Assembly: GCA_012861695.1 (NCBI GenBank) | Contig: JAAOOA010000344.1 | Location: 62,001-126,000 of the forward strand | Direction of reading: 5' to 3' | Origin: Trematomus loennbergii | Lineage: Eukaryota; Chordata; Actinopteri; Perciformes; Nototheniidae | DNA: 64,000 bases | Shown here: positions 1-10,626 of the stretch, piece after piece | How positions within the stretch are numbered: position 1 is the first letter of the stretch | Layout of the letters: each line of letters begins with the position of its first letter | Notes under the pieces: generated by a model | Told to the model about the DNA's origin: nothing | Databases searched by the model: none | What the model saw: only the letters and a program-made list of their open reading frames with translations | Made by a program: the position numbers and the translations under genes

Positions 1-514
1 TACTGGCTTTTGCACAATTGAATGTAATTCTCTGGAACTCTCTTTTGCTAATGAGGATTTGTATGCCAATAGAATATTTATATTTATGTGGGCATGTCCA
101 CCATTGAAGTGACTGAGGTCCTCAGTATTTTTTACGAAGTGTACATACACATAAATTCGCTGCCTTTCCAGCACACAGGGTTAAATGGGTGCAGGTCTAT
201 TTACAACAAATGTGTTTAAAATGTGCGCTCCGCTCACAGAAAATGAATGGAGCGCTCTATAAACCATAGCGAGCCTCACAGAGGTTCTGACTTCACTTTC
301 ATTTCGCCTCTTAATTAGGTTGGGGAGGGTGTCTCTCGCCCCGATTTACAGCCCCCCCTCCAGCCTCGTTGGACCATTCTCTGTAGGTGTTTGCTTTATG
401 CTGGGTCATATTCACCACATATATTCATGATTAAATATTACGGCACACTATAATCTATCCTCTTTGTCATGTCTCGAAAGATCATTGTAAAGTTGTATTC
501 TTTAAATTAGCTTT
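1..514. other. Unique AT-rich non-coding DNA
   Basis: No ORF, RNA gene or terminal-repeat structure was recognised. The sequence is moderately AT-rich and ends directly at the left edge of a solo LTR. Confidence 0.5.
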
Positions 515-932
515 TGTCATGTCCCTTATGCCTTCCTGTTTTATTTTGAAAAGTAATTCTCCCTATCGTTTCAGGTCACTGTGCTCCTGCCCCTATGTGT
601 CTCCTGCGTTTGTGATTGTTTACCCAGCCCTGATTTTCCACCTGTGCCCCTTACCTTGTGTGTATATTTTGTATTAGTCTCCACCTGTCCTGTGCCAGTT
701 CGTCTTCTCTCATGACTCGACATACATACATATACATAGGTACTTTCAAGCCTGATCCATGTTTGTTGTTTTGTTTCAAGCTCCTTATGTAGTATTTAGT
801 TTTCCTCGAAATAGTGATTTTGTGTTCTCTGTTTTGTTACTGTGAAATATCCAGTAAAGTACTTTATTTTTTGAAACCATCTGAGTCTGAGTTGTGCATT
901 TGGGTTCATGCCTCTGAGTTCACCCCTTGACA
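515..932 (+). mobile_element. Solo LTR, Gypsy-like
   Basis: A 418-bp block starts TGTCATGTCCC and ends CCTTGACA, so it has the TG...CA ends and short inverted termini (TGTCA/TGACA) of an LTR. Its 3' part (a TTTATTTTTTGAAACC-type poly(A) region, then GTGCATTTGGGTTC) resembles the same part of the LTRs at 2352 and 5421, so it is probably a related but distinct family in the same orientation. No internal region follows. Flanking bases (CTTT on the left, CTCT on the right) are only an imperfect 4-bp duplication, so the exact borders are less certain than for the 2.35-kb element. Confidence 0.6.
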
Positions 933-2346
933 CTCTTAATCCAACAGTTTAATGTTGTTCTCACAGTACACCAGATTGGTTCATTTAACTTTAAAATGCA
1001 AACGTTTCTGTAATTATTTCTATAATTTTAGCCTCCTTTGCATGTCCAGATTATAATGTTGATTTTTCAATGGAACATTTTACCTGATTGTCATGCATTA
1101 CTACTACTTATGCTCCTGCCTATTGACATCGTTTTGAAGCTATATGTTATCCATTTTTTGACCCTCCAAATATCTTGAAAAGCACATCTCTAGAGCTGGG
1201 ACATTCTTTTCAGGTGTTCTCATGCCCTGCGGAGGAGAGCTACACATGCTCATTGGCTGCTTTACTAACAAAATATCACAATAAGAAAACACATTTAATT
1301 CAGATGTAAATGTTTCATTATGTCTGGCAATATAAATATATATTTTCTAATTCCTTAACATTTTAATTTCGTTTTTAATTTAAGTTTTATTACGCTTCTA
1401 ACAATAAATATCTCTCTATATCTATAGACGGGCTTCTGACAACACAGCAGAGGTCTGTTGCTGTTCATTGGATAGAAACACATTTATTAAATGGTGGATG
1501 ACAATGACCTCTTGTTGTGTGGTAAATGCACACGGTGGCAAAGACGCAACCCATAATGTCCAGCAGATGCATTATCCTGTGCAAAGCATTGGAGAGAACA
1601 AAGAGTCATTACATGGCCTCATTAATACATGATCATAAATGTGCAGATGGATCCTTCTCCAGTGCTTATGGTTCTGTGTGTTTTCTCCCACAATTCACAG
1701 CATCTGGATTCACAATGGATGTGCTGCATTATGTCTGTCCATTTTGTGTTCATGAGTGAGCAGCTCTTTGTGTTTGGCTCTTCATTGTTGGCAGCTGTTG
1801 GCACAATGGCTGTTTCCCCGCGTATCCATACGTCTGTCTTACTCTCTGCTGCTGCCCACACATATCCACAGTTATATTGTCATGATTGTGTGAGTATTAC
1901 CTCCACAGTCTTCACCAGCCTTCATTAGCAGATAAGTGGTGGAGGATCAGATAGGATGTGAGGGGGGGAGAGGACTTGTTTCATCTGGTAGCACTTCTTT
2001 GTCTTCTGACCTCTGTCCCCGAGCAGAGCAGAGCATGGTGACTTTGAACGTTTTTTTTTCTGAATTGGGGTCAATTTACACAATTATGTAAAAATTATAT
2101 TATATTCTCAATCTTGAATCACAGTTAACATTGTGTGAGTGCAGAGGCTCACAAGTAGCAGCTCCAATTACTGTCGCCATGGAGATCCACTGATAGCCTG
2201 CAAAAAAATGACATTGAAAGAAGGTTATTACATGGCTTAGTAAAAAACATTCATTCAGCTGTCTCCTCAGAGCTAAGGAAACTCTGTTTAAGGGGCTATC
2301 TTCAATCATATTACTCCACAGTAAGAGGTCCGTTCAATTTAACATC
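933..2346. other. Unique non-coding DNA
   Basis: Several short ORFs occur between 1526 and 1928 on both strands, but they overlap each other and show no recognisable domain. No TIR, LTR or tandem repeat was seen. Probably host intergenic or intronic sequence. Confidence 0.5.
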
Positions 2347-2351
2347 AGCTT

Positions 2352-2780
2352 TGTTACGGTTTTGTATTTATGTTTTCATTTTCCACCTTTGTTTTGAAAT
2401 GTTTTCCTCCTTGTGTCTTCTCTGTTCCTTCTTCCTGTGTTTGCCTTCCTGTCGTTAGTTTCCCTGTGTGTCTGATGTCTTCACCTGTTGCCCTTGTGTT
2501 TCTGCCTCCCTTACCCCAGCTGTGTCTTGTCTTGTGATTACCCCTCTCTGTATTTAGTCTTGTCTTCCCCTGTGTGCCTTGTCGGTTCATTGTTGGTTTT
2601 TCCTGTCTCCCTCCATGTTGGTCACGATCGTTTTTGGTATTGTATCTTCCTCGTGTTACCTATGTGTTTCATGCGATGTTATTTAAGTTCATCAGCTTTT
2701 TTATTAAAGCTCACTTTTGTTTTGAAACCCGCTTCCCTTTTAATCTGCATTTGGGTCCTACCTTTTGTCGAACCTTAACA
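2352..2780 (+). repeat. 5' LTR (429 bp)
   Basis: Starts TGTTACGG and ends CTTAACA (inverted TGTTA/TAACA). It contains a TATTAAAGCTCAC segment that could include the poly(A) signal region. It matches 5421-5852 almost throughout; differences include short T-run length changes. Confidence 0.92.
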
Positions 2781-2782
2781 GA

Positions 2783-5467
2783 ATGAACCGACCAATTATG
2801 GACCCAGCGGATTATGATTATGATTTTGATTTTGATTTGCTTTCTCTGGATTACTCCCTTCGATGTCTTCATGCTGAGTGGAGTAGAACCTCGACTAGAA
2901 GGGAGAAAGAGGCTGTCCTCAAAAAAGCACAAATGGAGGTGGATAACGTGCCATGGCTGAGGAGCTCGTTGCCTGAATTTCTCAGAGTTTTTTCGCGTAG
3001 CCCTGAGTGCCAGTCTCCATTCTCTGACCCTTTTTTGGGATCCCGCCTGGCGTTTGGAGGTCCACGGAGCCTCCAAAAGACCTCAAAGAAACGCAAGGTC
3101 AGGAAGCCAGCTCGTAATCCAGTACCGGCCCACACAGCCATGGATCCGTGCACCATTACCGGCCCACACAGCCATGCTTCCGTGCTCCATTACCTGGCTC
3201 ACACAGCCAGGGTCCAGGCTTCTGTTCCGTGCCCAGCAGCCATGGTCACTGTTCCAGAACCGGACCTTACAGTCATGGTACCATGCTCCAGTACCATCCC
3301 ACACAGCCATGGTTCCGTGTTCCGGTTCCGTGCCCAGCAGCCATGGTGCCTGCTCCAGTACCGGCCCACACAGTCATGGTTCCGGCTCCAGAACCGGCCC
3401 ACACAGCCATGTTTCCGTCCCCAGTTCTGGCCCCAGCAGCCATGGTTCCAGCCTCAGTCCTGGCCCCAGCAGCCATTGTTCCGGCCCCAGTTCCGCCCCC
3501 AGCAGCCATGGTTCCGGCTCCAGTACTGGCTCCCCGGCCGACGCCAGCCCCCGTGTTATGTCAGGTTTCGGCCCACTCCAGCCCCTCGTGTCCTGTCGGT
3601 GGTCCGGCCCACTCCAGCTCCCCGTGTCCTGTCGACGTACCGGCCGACTCCAGCACCTCGTCTCCTGTTGGCTCTCCAGCCGACGCCAGCTCCCCGTGTC
3701 CTGTCGCGTTCCGGCGACTACTCTTCTGCCGGGGGTCCTGCCAACCCTATGTCCTGTCCGTTGGAGGTCCCGCCGACTACTCTTCTGCCGGGGGTCCTGC
3801 CAACCCTATGTCCTGTGCCGTTGGAGGTCCCGCCGACTATTCTCCTGCCGGGGGTCTTGCCAACTCCATGTCCTGTCCCATTGGGGGTCCCGCCAACTAC
3901 TCTTCTGCCGGGGGTCCTGCCAACCCTATGTCCTGTGCCGTTGGAGGTCCCGCCGACTATCTTCTGCCGGGGGTCTTGCCAATCCTATGTCCTGTCCCGT
4001 TGGGGGTCCCGCCGACTACTCTTCTGCCGGGGGTCCTGCCAACCCTATGTCCTGTGTTGTTGGAGGTCCCGCCGACTACTCTCCTGCCGGGGGTCTTGCC
4101 AACTCCATGTCCTGTCCCATTGGGGGTCCCGCCGACTACTCTTCTGCGGGGGTCTTGCCAATCCTATGTCCTGTCCCGTTGGGGTCCCGCCGACTACTCT
4201 CTGCCGGGGTCCTGCCAACTCCACGTCCAGTATCGTTGGGGTCCTGCCAACGCTGTTCCGCTGTGGGTCCTGCCAACCCCATGTCCTGTCCCGTTGGGGG
4301 TCCCGCCGACTACTGTCTACGCCGGATTTTCTGCCAACACCAGATCCTGTCCTGTTGGGGGGTTCCGCCGACACCTGCTCCGCCGGGTTTCCTGCCAACA
4401 CCAGATCCTGTCCTGTTGGGGGTTCCCGCCAAACACCTGCTCCGCCGGATTTCCTGCCAACACCAGATCCTGTCCTGCCGACACCTGCTCCGCCGGGTTT
4501 CCTGCCTACACCATATCCTGTCCTGTTGGGGGTCCCGCCGACACCTGTCCGCCGGGGTCCTGCCAGCTCATGTCTGTTCGTTGGGGGTCCCGCCGACACC
4601 TGTCCGACGGGGGTCCTGACAGCTCCATGTTCTGTTCCGTTGGGGGTCCCGCCGGACACCTGTTCCCACCGGGGGGTCCTGCCAACTCTGTGTCTGTTCC
4701 GTGGGGGTCCAGTCGACACCAGCCCTTGCTCCATCCGGGGTCCCATTGACACCAGCCATGTCATGTTCAGGATCCGTCTACGCCTGTCCCGTCGGCTCCG
4801 GTTCCTGTCCGGCCGATACTGGGTCCTGCCCGGCCTCCGGAGTTGTCCGTCAGCGCCTTCCTGCCCGGCCTCCGGAGCTGTCCCGTCAGCGCCTTCCTGC
4901 CCGGCCTCCGGAGCTGTCCCGTCAGCGCCTTCCTGCCCGGCCTCCGGAGCTGTCCGTCAGCGCCTTCCTGTTCGCCCTCGAGCCCGGCCCCCTGAGTGCC
5001 GCGGCCTTCGCCCTCGAGCCCGGCCTCCTGAGTTCCCCAGCCGCGGTCTTCGCCCTCGAGCCCAGCCCCCTGACTCTTCCAGCCGCTGCCTTCGCCCTCG
5101 AGCCCAGCCCCTTGAGTTCCCCAGCCGTGGTCTTCGCCCTCGAGCCCGGCCTCCTGACTCTTCCAGCCGCTGCCTTCGCTCTCATGCCCGGGTCCCTGAG
5201 TTCGCCCGCTGTGGCCTTCGCCCCTTTTTGGACTCTGCCTTGCCCCGGGCCGTCCGCCCGGGACCCCTTCCGGGCCCGTCCTCCGGACCCCCTCCACCCA
5301 CCCTTTTGGCCCTGGTTGTGCGTCCCTCCTCCGGGCCCCCTCCGCCCACCCTTCTAGAGGTTTTGGACTTTTTGGGGTTTTCTTGGGACGTCTGGAATCC
5401 GTCCCTTGAGGGGGGGGTTCTGTTACGGTTTTGTATTTATGTTTTAATTTTCCACCTTTTGTTTTGA
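2783..5467 (+). CDS. Repeat-rich proline-rich ORF of the LTR element
   Basis: About 894 codons from the first ATG at 2783, or 889 from the better ATG at 2798 (M-D-P-A-D). The N-terminal ~100 residues are non-repetitive: an acidic Asp/Tyr/Phe-rich stretch, then a charged helix-like segment. The rest is made of tandem modules: A-H-T-A-M-V-P-A-type repeats (about 3120-3540), a 60-bp/20-residue Pro-rich repeat (about 3715-4250), degenerate Cys/Ser/Pro repeats, 36-bp repeats (4851-4965) and an A-L-E-P-type repeat (about 4975-5215). The frame runs into the 3' LTR, where it meets its stop. All three forward frames are open over much of 3148-4619, so which frame, if any, is translated cannot be decided by eye. 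No catalytic motif is visible. It might be a degenerate Gag replacement or an untranslated structural RNA. Confidence 0.45.
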   Translation: MNRPIMDPADYDYDFDFDLLSLDYSLRCLHAEWSRTSTRREKEAVLKKAQMEVDNVPWLRSSLPEFLRVFSRSPECQSPFSDPFLGSRLAFGGPRSLQKTSKKRKVRKPARNPVPAHTAMDPCTITGPHSHASVLHYLAHTARVQASVPCPAAMVTVPEPDLTVMVPCSSTIPHSHGSVFRFRAQQPWCLLQYRPTQSWFRLQNRPTQPCFRPQFWPQQPWFQPQSWPQQPLFRPQFRPQQPWFRLQYWLPGRRQPPCYVRFRPTPAPRVLSVVRPTPAPRVLSTYRPTPAPRLLLALQPTPAPRVLSRSGDYSSAGGPANPMSCPLEVPPTTLLPGVLPTLCPVPLEVPPTILLPGVLPTPCPVPLGVPPTTLLPGVLPTLCPVPLEVPPTIFCRGSCQSYVLSRWGSRRLLFCRGSCQPYVLCCWRSRRLLSCRGSCQLHVLSHWGSRRLLFCGGLANPMSCPVGVPPTTLCRGPANSTSSIVGVLPTLFRCGSCQPHVLSRWGSRRLLSTPDFLPTPDPVLLGGSADTCSAGFPANTRSCPVGGSRQTPAPPDFLPTPDPVLPTPAPPGFLPTPYPVLLGVPPTPVRRGPASSCLFVGGPADTCPTGVLTAPCSVPLGVPPDTCSHRGVLPTLCLFRGGPVDTSPCSIRGPIDTSHVMFRIRLRLSRRLRFLSGRYWVLPGLRSCPSAPSCPASGAVPSAPSCPASGAVPSAPSCPASGAVRQRLPVRPRARPPECRGLRPRARPPEFPSRGLRPRAQPPDSSSRCLRPRAQPLEFPSRGLRPRARPPDSSSRCLRSHARVPEFARCGLRPFLDSALPRAVRPGPLPGPSSGPPPPTLLALVVRPSSGPPPPTLLEVLDFLGFSWDVWNPSLEGGVLLRFCIYVLIFHLLF
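3721..4250 (+). repeat. 60-bp tandem repeat array
   Basis: The block containing TTGGAGGTCCCGCCGACTAC recurs at 60-bp spacing (for example 3761 and 3821). About eight to nine units vary by substitutions and 1-2 base deletions, so the reading frame drifts between units. Every unit lacks stop codons in all forward frames. Confidence 0.85.
4851..4965 (+). repeat. 36-bp tandem repeat
   Basis: CAGCGCCTTCCTGCCCGGCC recurs at 4851, 4887 and 4923 (36-bp period), and CAGCGCCTTCCTG again at about 4958 after a one-base loss. It lies inside the interior ORF of the LTR element. Confidence 0.85.
5408..5417 (+). other. Polypurine tract of the LTR element
   Basis: GAGGGGGGGG lies three bases before the TG of the 3' LTR. 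This is the position expected for the plus-strand primer in reverse transcription, and it supports the call of a true LTR element. Confidence 0.8.
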
Positions 5468-5852
5468 AATGTTTTCTCCTTGTGTCTTCTCTGTTCCTTC
5501 TTCCTGTGTTTGCCTTCCTGTCGTTAGTTTCCCTGGTGTGTCTGATTGTGTTCACCTGTTGCCCTTGTGTTTCTGCCTCCCTTACCCCAGCTGTGTCTTG
5601 TCTTGTGATTACCCCTCTCTGTATTTAGTCTTGTCTTCCCCTGTGTGCCTTGTCGGTTCATTGTTGGTTTTTCCTGTCTCCCTCCATGTTGGTCACGATC
5701 GTTTTGGTATTGTATCTTCCTCGTGTTACCTATGTGTTTCATGCGATGTTATTTAAGTTCATCAGCTTTTTTATTAAAGCTCACTTTTTTGTTTTGAAAC
5801 CCGCTTCCCTTTTAATCTGCATTTGGGTCCTACCTTTTGCCGAACCTCAACA
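5421..5852 (+). repeat. 3' LTR (432 bp)
   Basis: Begins TGTTACGG and ends CCTCAACA. It is nearly identical to 2352-2780 and is followed at once by the AGCTT target duplication. Confidence 0.92.
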
Positions 5853-5857
5853 AGCTT

Positions 5858-6228
5858 TGGCCAAACAAAACAAATTTGTATGTCTTTACCAGGAAACACC
5901 ATGGAATACTTTCTGAATTTCATTTTTTATATTTGTAGAAAGTACAAAATGCAAGAAAATATAACAGAGAAGCAAAGAAGATGAAAGAGGTTAAAGACAC
6001 AGAGCTGGAGGACAGAGAAGTCCACAGATGAAGAAAGACAGGAAGTATACACTAAAGGGAACAGTAGAAGAAGACAGACAAGATGTAAAACTAAAGGGAA
6101 CAGCAGAAGAAGACAGACAGGGCTGCGGTCGAATTGTCAGTTTAGCTTAGGAACCTTCCTAACGGAGTGAAATGACCCGGAAGTACCTCAGTGGCCGCCA
6201 TGATAAGAGTCGTTAGAATTCTCTAGAT
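5858..6228. other. Non-coding DNA with a 39-bp direct duplication
   Basis: A purine-rich stretch (about 5940-6120). A unit starting ACTAAAGGGAACAG at 6051 is repeated at 6090 (39-bp period, two copies). No gene was recognised. Confidence 0.6.
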
Positions 6229-6260
6229 CAGGGGTTTTCAAAGTGTGGGAAGGTGAGCCT
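6229..6260 (+). mobile_element. Left end of a hAT-like element
   Basis: CAGGGGTTTTCAAAGTGTGG matches the CAGGGGT-type terminal inverted repeat common to vertebrate hAT elements. The matching right end was not found, so this may be a truncated copy. Confidence 0.45.
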
Positions 6261-7330
6261 CCCCTCAGAGAACATAATAACAGCCGCGCCCCCCCTCCCA
6301 ATTATTATTGCTATTATTTAGTGGCACTAAATATGCTACAACTATATGTTATGCTACGGACAAAATTCTTATTATTCCGCCCACTTATTTTGGCCCTCTT
6401 CCCCTCTCACATTCAACATCACAGAAACTCAAGTTCAAAGAAAACGTTCAGCTCAGTCGGGAATCGCAGGCTATTACTTTTATCATTCATAACTTTCATA
6501 ATTCCAGAGATACATCCCATTCATCCAATTTTTAACATGGAAGTCAATGGAGACTTTCTTCAGACTTTAACAAATCTTCATGCGACTTCAACTGCTAACT
6601 GTTCATTCATACTTTCACTCAGAAACCTCATTCAACTTTAAAATGTTACACATCTTTCCGACATTATTCGTGTAACACAACTTTTAAATCTGATTCTTAC
6701 TTTTAGAGATATTAAACATTGTTCAGACCTTGTTAAAGAGGTTTTCTTCAGATTTTAACATTAACTAGAGTGCGTGATGTCACAGCTAGAGGGTAAGAAA
6801 TCTTGAAATGTGCCTTCATATTTAAAAAAAAAACTGCCATAATTCCCAAACCCTACATTCTTGAGACATAATTTTTCATGACAAACGTAGAAAACATCTC
6901 GTAGCTTGAAAAATGACAAATAATTAAGCAAAAATAATAAACAAAATGCCTCTTGAGGGCATGAAGTGACAAAACGTTCAACATGTCTCCATTAAAGCCC
7001 ATTGTAATTTCAGGCAGATATTTCCTCACAGCAGCAGCCGCCGCACACGTTTCTTAAACTGCCAAAAAGGCCACATTATTAACCCGAAAGTACACAAAAT
7101 GACACTTCAGATACTCAACTTCCTTGACATGCTTCACATTTTGAAATTTCACAGATATCTGTTATCGTTCTTCCACAAAACGTTCACATGTAAGAGGTTC
7201 ATCTCTCATTCAGAACAATGCAAACCTTTGATCTTTTCATAGCTCGTTAGCTCAACTATAAACACCTGTGTAATGGAACACGATGATGTCATCACTCCAA
7301 CTGACAGCAGCCAGTTCTAACTGTTCATTT

Positions 7331-7335
<5 letters not shown>

Positions 7336-7400
<65 letters not shown>
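7336..7400. repeat. (CA)n(CT)n compound microsatellite
   Basis: An uninterrupted CA run (7336-7370) is followed by a CT run (about 7373-7400). Confidence 0.95.
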
Positions 7401-7407
<7 letters not shown>

Positions 7408-7850
7408 AACACGATATTGCTATAACTCCTATGAAAATTGTCAAAAAGTGCTAAAACTTCACGTGTGCTAACAGTCCAGACGTGAAGACATCTACGGGAC
7501 AGTTTTGAGATTTCTTCAAATGCCGTTGCCATGGCGACAGACCACTCGCCATGAAGCATGATGTCGCTGTAAGTCCAATGGACAAGGTCCGATCGTCCCC
7601 CAATCTTCACTTGTATATCACCGGTCCATGCCTCAACAGCTCTACGCCAAATCTGAGATCTCACCATATGCCGTTTCCATGGAAACGCATCCTCGCCATA
7701 AAAAACGATGTCGCTATAACTCCTATGAAAATGTTCAAAAAGTGCTAAAACTTCACATGTGTGATAACAGTCCAGCCGTGAAGACATCTACGGGACAGTT
7801 TTGAGATTTCTTAAAATGCCGTTGCCATGGCGACAGATCATTCACCATCA
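7401..7850. repeat. Three-monomer ~147-bp tandem array
   Basis: Blocks beginning near 7401, 7548 and 7694 share the order: GCCATAAAA-like start, GATGTCGCTATAACTCC, then GAGATTTC and GCCGTTGCCATGG. Monomers 1 and 3 are much closer to each other (about 296-bp spacing between identical landmarks) than to monomer 2. This is an A-B-A pattern like a small higher-order satellite repeat. Short ORFs across it are incidental. Confidence 0.7.
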
Positions 7851-8144
7851 AGTTAGTTCAAAGGTTTGCAGTTCAAATATTCTGCTGCTTTTCCAAGCCT
7901 TTTGACTCTCTTTTCTTCTCTCATCACACATTCAAGCCCCCAGGGTTCATGTATAATTTCAATCTAAATTCTTCACTTTCTTCTTACACATTACATTTCA
8001 GCATAGCAGTTTAACGTCAGCATTTCAGCATAAAGCATTCCACTAGCAATTTCTTCAGGAATTGCATTCTCTAGTTAAATAATGTTATACCATAACTTCT
8101 TACCCTATAAGTCTCTAATGTATTCTATGTTATGCGTGTTACAG

Positions 8145-10317
8145 GTCGATCTAGGGCTGGGTGCATTTGTGGGAGAACCCTGGTGGCATCCCATCTGCCG
8201 ACATATCCTGGCTGAAAGAGGACACAGAGAGAGGGCTGTATACCCCGTACAGACCTACAAGGACATTAGAGGTCAGATTAAGAGGCGACGGGTGATGAAA
8301 TCTGACCGTATGTGGTTTTATCCCCCGGAACCTCCTGGCTTTGTCGGGGGTGGTCTGCCTACTCCACAACTGTTCTTTAGGAGCCGGGTCTTGTGTGGCG
8401 CCCTGTCGGCGTGTGGAGGTACTCGCTAAAGTGTCCGCGGGGAGATAACTGTGTCGGCAGTGGAAGAAATGTGCACCTCTCCAAGTCTGGCTACCACTCC
8501 AAGGTATCAATTATCTGACATTACTATATAGTTGAAAATGTGTTTATCTGTATGAAATGGGCACTGAAAGTTTTATGCTGGCCTTCCTTTTGATTTCCAT
8601 GTGTATTTTATAGGTACGTCTCATCTGCGATGTGTCCTGCTGGTACACAGTCATCACAGAGGTCCTGTCCTGCGGACCCTGTACCAAGGCAGCCAGGAGC
8701 AAAGAGGGTGTCTCAGTGGGCCGGTGGCTTGCGTGGGACAACGCCATCCTGTCCCAGCTCAGCGAGGCTCACCAAGCCATCTTTCCTGCCGTCCTCACCA
8801 CCATGTGTGTATTTCACATTCTATACCAAACTATACTATAACATGCTATAATGTGTGCATTTAAAAAATGTTTTCACTCAAATCAACCTTACCATATCAA
8901 TTGTGACTCTACTTACAGGCGTGGCGTAGACAGGAATGTCGTGCGCCTTCTGAGGGACAGGACCGAAGGGAACACTATGGAGAAGGTGTGGCGGCAGGTA
9001 CAGGAGAACCATGTTGAGGAGTACCTCCAGCGCAAGGACCTGTACACCACCCTCCTAATGACCATAGCTGCACCCGGAGGGATTGTCTCTGCAACGAGGC
9101 AGACATTCCAGGCTCCACCTGCTCAAAAACAGCTCCCCACAGCGCGGCTCTTGCGCCATGCCTTCCTGCTGGCAGAGGCGAACAATGTGCAGGACTACCG
9201 GAGCCAGTCCTCTCCACTTTTGGCACAGTGATGAAAATGGATTCCACCAAGAAAGTATGTAAATGGAAACATAATTCTTTACTGTATGATGCAAATCATA
9301 TTGCAGTAAAGTTTAGCTTTAAGTTAATACAAATAATTACAATCTATCACAAGTTACCACATTGTGCTTCCTTAAATAATAAATAATAATAATAATAACA
9401 ATTCAATTATTTAAATACATTTCAGGTGGTGAAGAAGCTGTCTGGGCAGGGACGTGGCTCGGCCGAGTGGTTTACCAGCATCGGCAACGAGTACTTCCAG
9501 ATTGTTTCTTTTGTGCTGACTTGTGAGGAGTCCACACAGAAGCTGCTAGCCATGTGCCATGGAGTCATGGAAAGGTTCCGGCTGGCCAATCAACCGGTCC
9601 CCAAGATCCTGTACATTGACCGTGGGTGTTGTCGTGCTCAGGGCCCTACCGCCGTGGAGACGATGTTCCAGGAGTGGTTCGACGGTGGTATGGTTGTGCT
9701 TCTGGACATTTTTCACTGGATCCACCGCTTTGACGCAGCCATCCGAACAGACTCGCACAGCAAGTACGCCGTGTCTAGTCCGCTCTGGCCGGGGCAGTGT
9801 TGGCCTACAACCGCACCGATCTGGAGCTGCTGATCAAGGCCGTCAGAGCCAAGGACCCGGACACATTTAGGTCCGTGTCGGAAGAGGATGTCGTCCGCCT
9901 GTACGTCACAAGGGATCAGCTGCAACACCACGTGCGGAGGGTCACGCTCGGAGCGCAGGAAACATTCCGGCTCATCTACCTGGCCATCGAGGAGCTGAAG
10001 GGCCCGGCTGGGCTGGACCAGAGTGGAGTGAGCCTGTTTAAAACACCTGGTAGGATCTCATACAAAAACATTATTGATGTAGCATATAAAGTGAGAATAA
10101 CAAACTGTATGTATATGTGCCTTTACAGGAGCCATTGATGAGATGTGGGTAGGGCAGCAGAGACACCTGGAGTGCATCCAGGATCCACCAGGGATGATTA
10201 TGTATAGGGTGGCCCGTACTGCAACTATCAACGGTGTGGACCTGCCCTATTATAAAAGTCTGCGTGGAAGCAACAGCCTGGAGGGATTCCACAAGTCTCT
10301 GCCCCACATGATCCCAG
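8145..10317 (+). pseudogene. DUF6729-like (RNase H/transposase-like) gene fragment, five exons
   Basis: Five exons with consistent AG/GT borders and matching phases: 8145-8503, 8614-8804, 8919-9254, 9426-10049 and 10129-10317. The concatenated protein shows D-R-M-W-F-Y-P-P-E-P-P, a region spaced like a zinc ribbon (L-K-C-P-R-G...C), then K-M-D-S-T-K-K (exon 3), Y-I-D-R-G-C-C and L-L-D-I-F-H-W-I-H-R-F (exon 4). This order matches what I know of the DUF6729 family, whose two Asp motifs look like an RNase H-fold DDE core. At least three frameshifts break it (near 8392, 9207 and 9775). No start exon or C-terminal exon is visible and the gene stops at a splice donor, so it is a relic. Family assignment is from memory of the motif pattern. 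Confidence 0.7.
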
Positions 10318-10626
10318 GTACACAAGTGCAGTCGCTTTCATTAATAATAATAACAACAATATACACGTCTAATAATAAAAAGCAATAAAATCACAATTTC
10401 AAAAAGCATAGGAACAGGAAAGCAGTTGGAATTAAAAGCAAATGAATCTTCTTGAAATAGAACATGTCAAATAGGAGAACATTAATCATTTCAATTGGCC
10501 TATGCATACAAATATGGTACGCTTCAAAATTGTCCTACGTGTTATTCCAGGTTGCAGATAAGCATTTCCCAAACTCAGTAATAACCAAAATATCTAAGCT
10601 GATCTGCAGATGTCACACGTTGCCTG

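Larger units (their letters stand above)
2352..5852 (+). mobile_element. Complete non-autonomous LTR retrotransposon (Gypsy-like LTRs, no pol)
   Basis: Two near-identical LTRs (2352-2780 and 5421-5852) flank a 2.64-kb interior. A perfect 5-bp target duplication AGCTT lies at 2347-2351 and 5853-5857. A polypurine tract abuts the 3' LTR. The interior carries no reverse transcriptase, integrase or protease, only one long GC-rich repeat ORF that starts with a short M-D-P-A-D stretch of the kind seen at the start of fish Ty3/Gypsy Gag proteins. It would have to be mobilised in trans by an autonomous relative. The two LTRs differ by few substitutions and small indels, which suggests a young insertion. 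Class assignment to Gypsy is inferred from LTR style and the 5-bp duplication. Confidence 0.9.

Noticed and set aside
515..932. Exact target duplication for the first solo LTR
   Set aside because: CTTT and CTCT differ. I keep the LTR call but not the duplication.
1526..1928. Overlapping ORFs of 77-99 codons on both strands
   Set aside because: They overlap each other, lack any recognisable domain and have no splice or promoter context.
4045..4764. 239-codon minus-strand ORF
   Set aside because: Antisense shadow of the 60-bp repeat array in the LTR element.
4767..5555. 262-codon minus-strand Gly/Arg-rich ORF
   Set aside because: Antisense of the GC-rich repeat interior and 3' LTR. No start context or domain.
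6229..8075. A complete hAT element from CAGGGGTTTT (6229) to the CATTCTCTAG near 8067
   Set aside because: The CTCTAG similarity is short, and no inverted CCCCTG terminus is present at the right.
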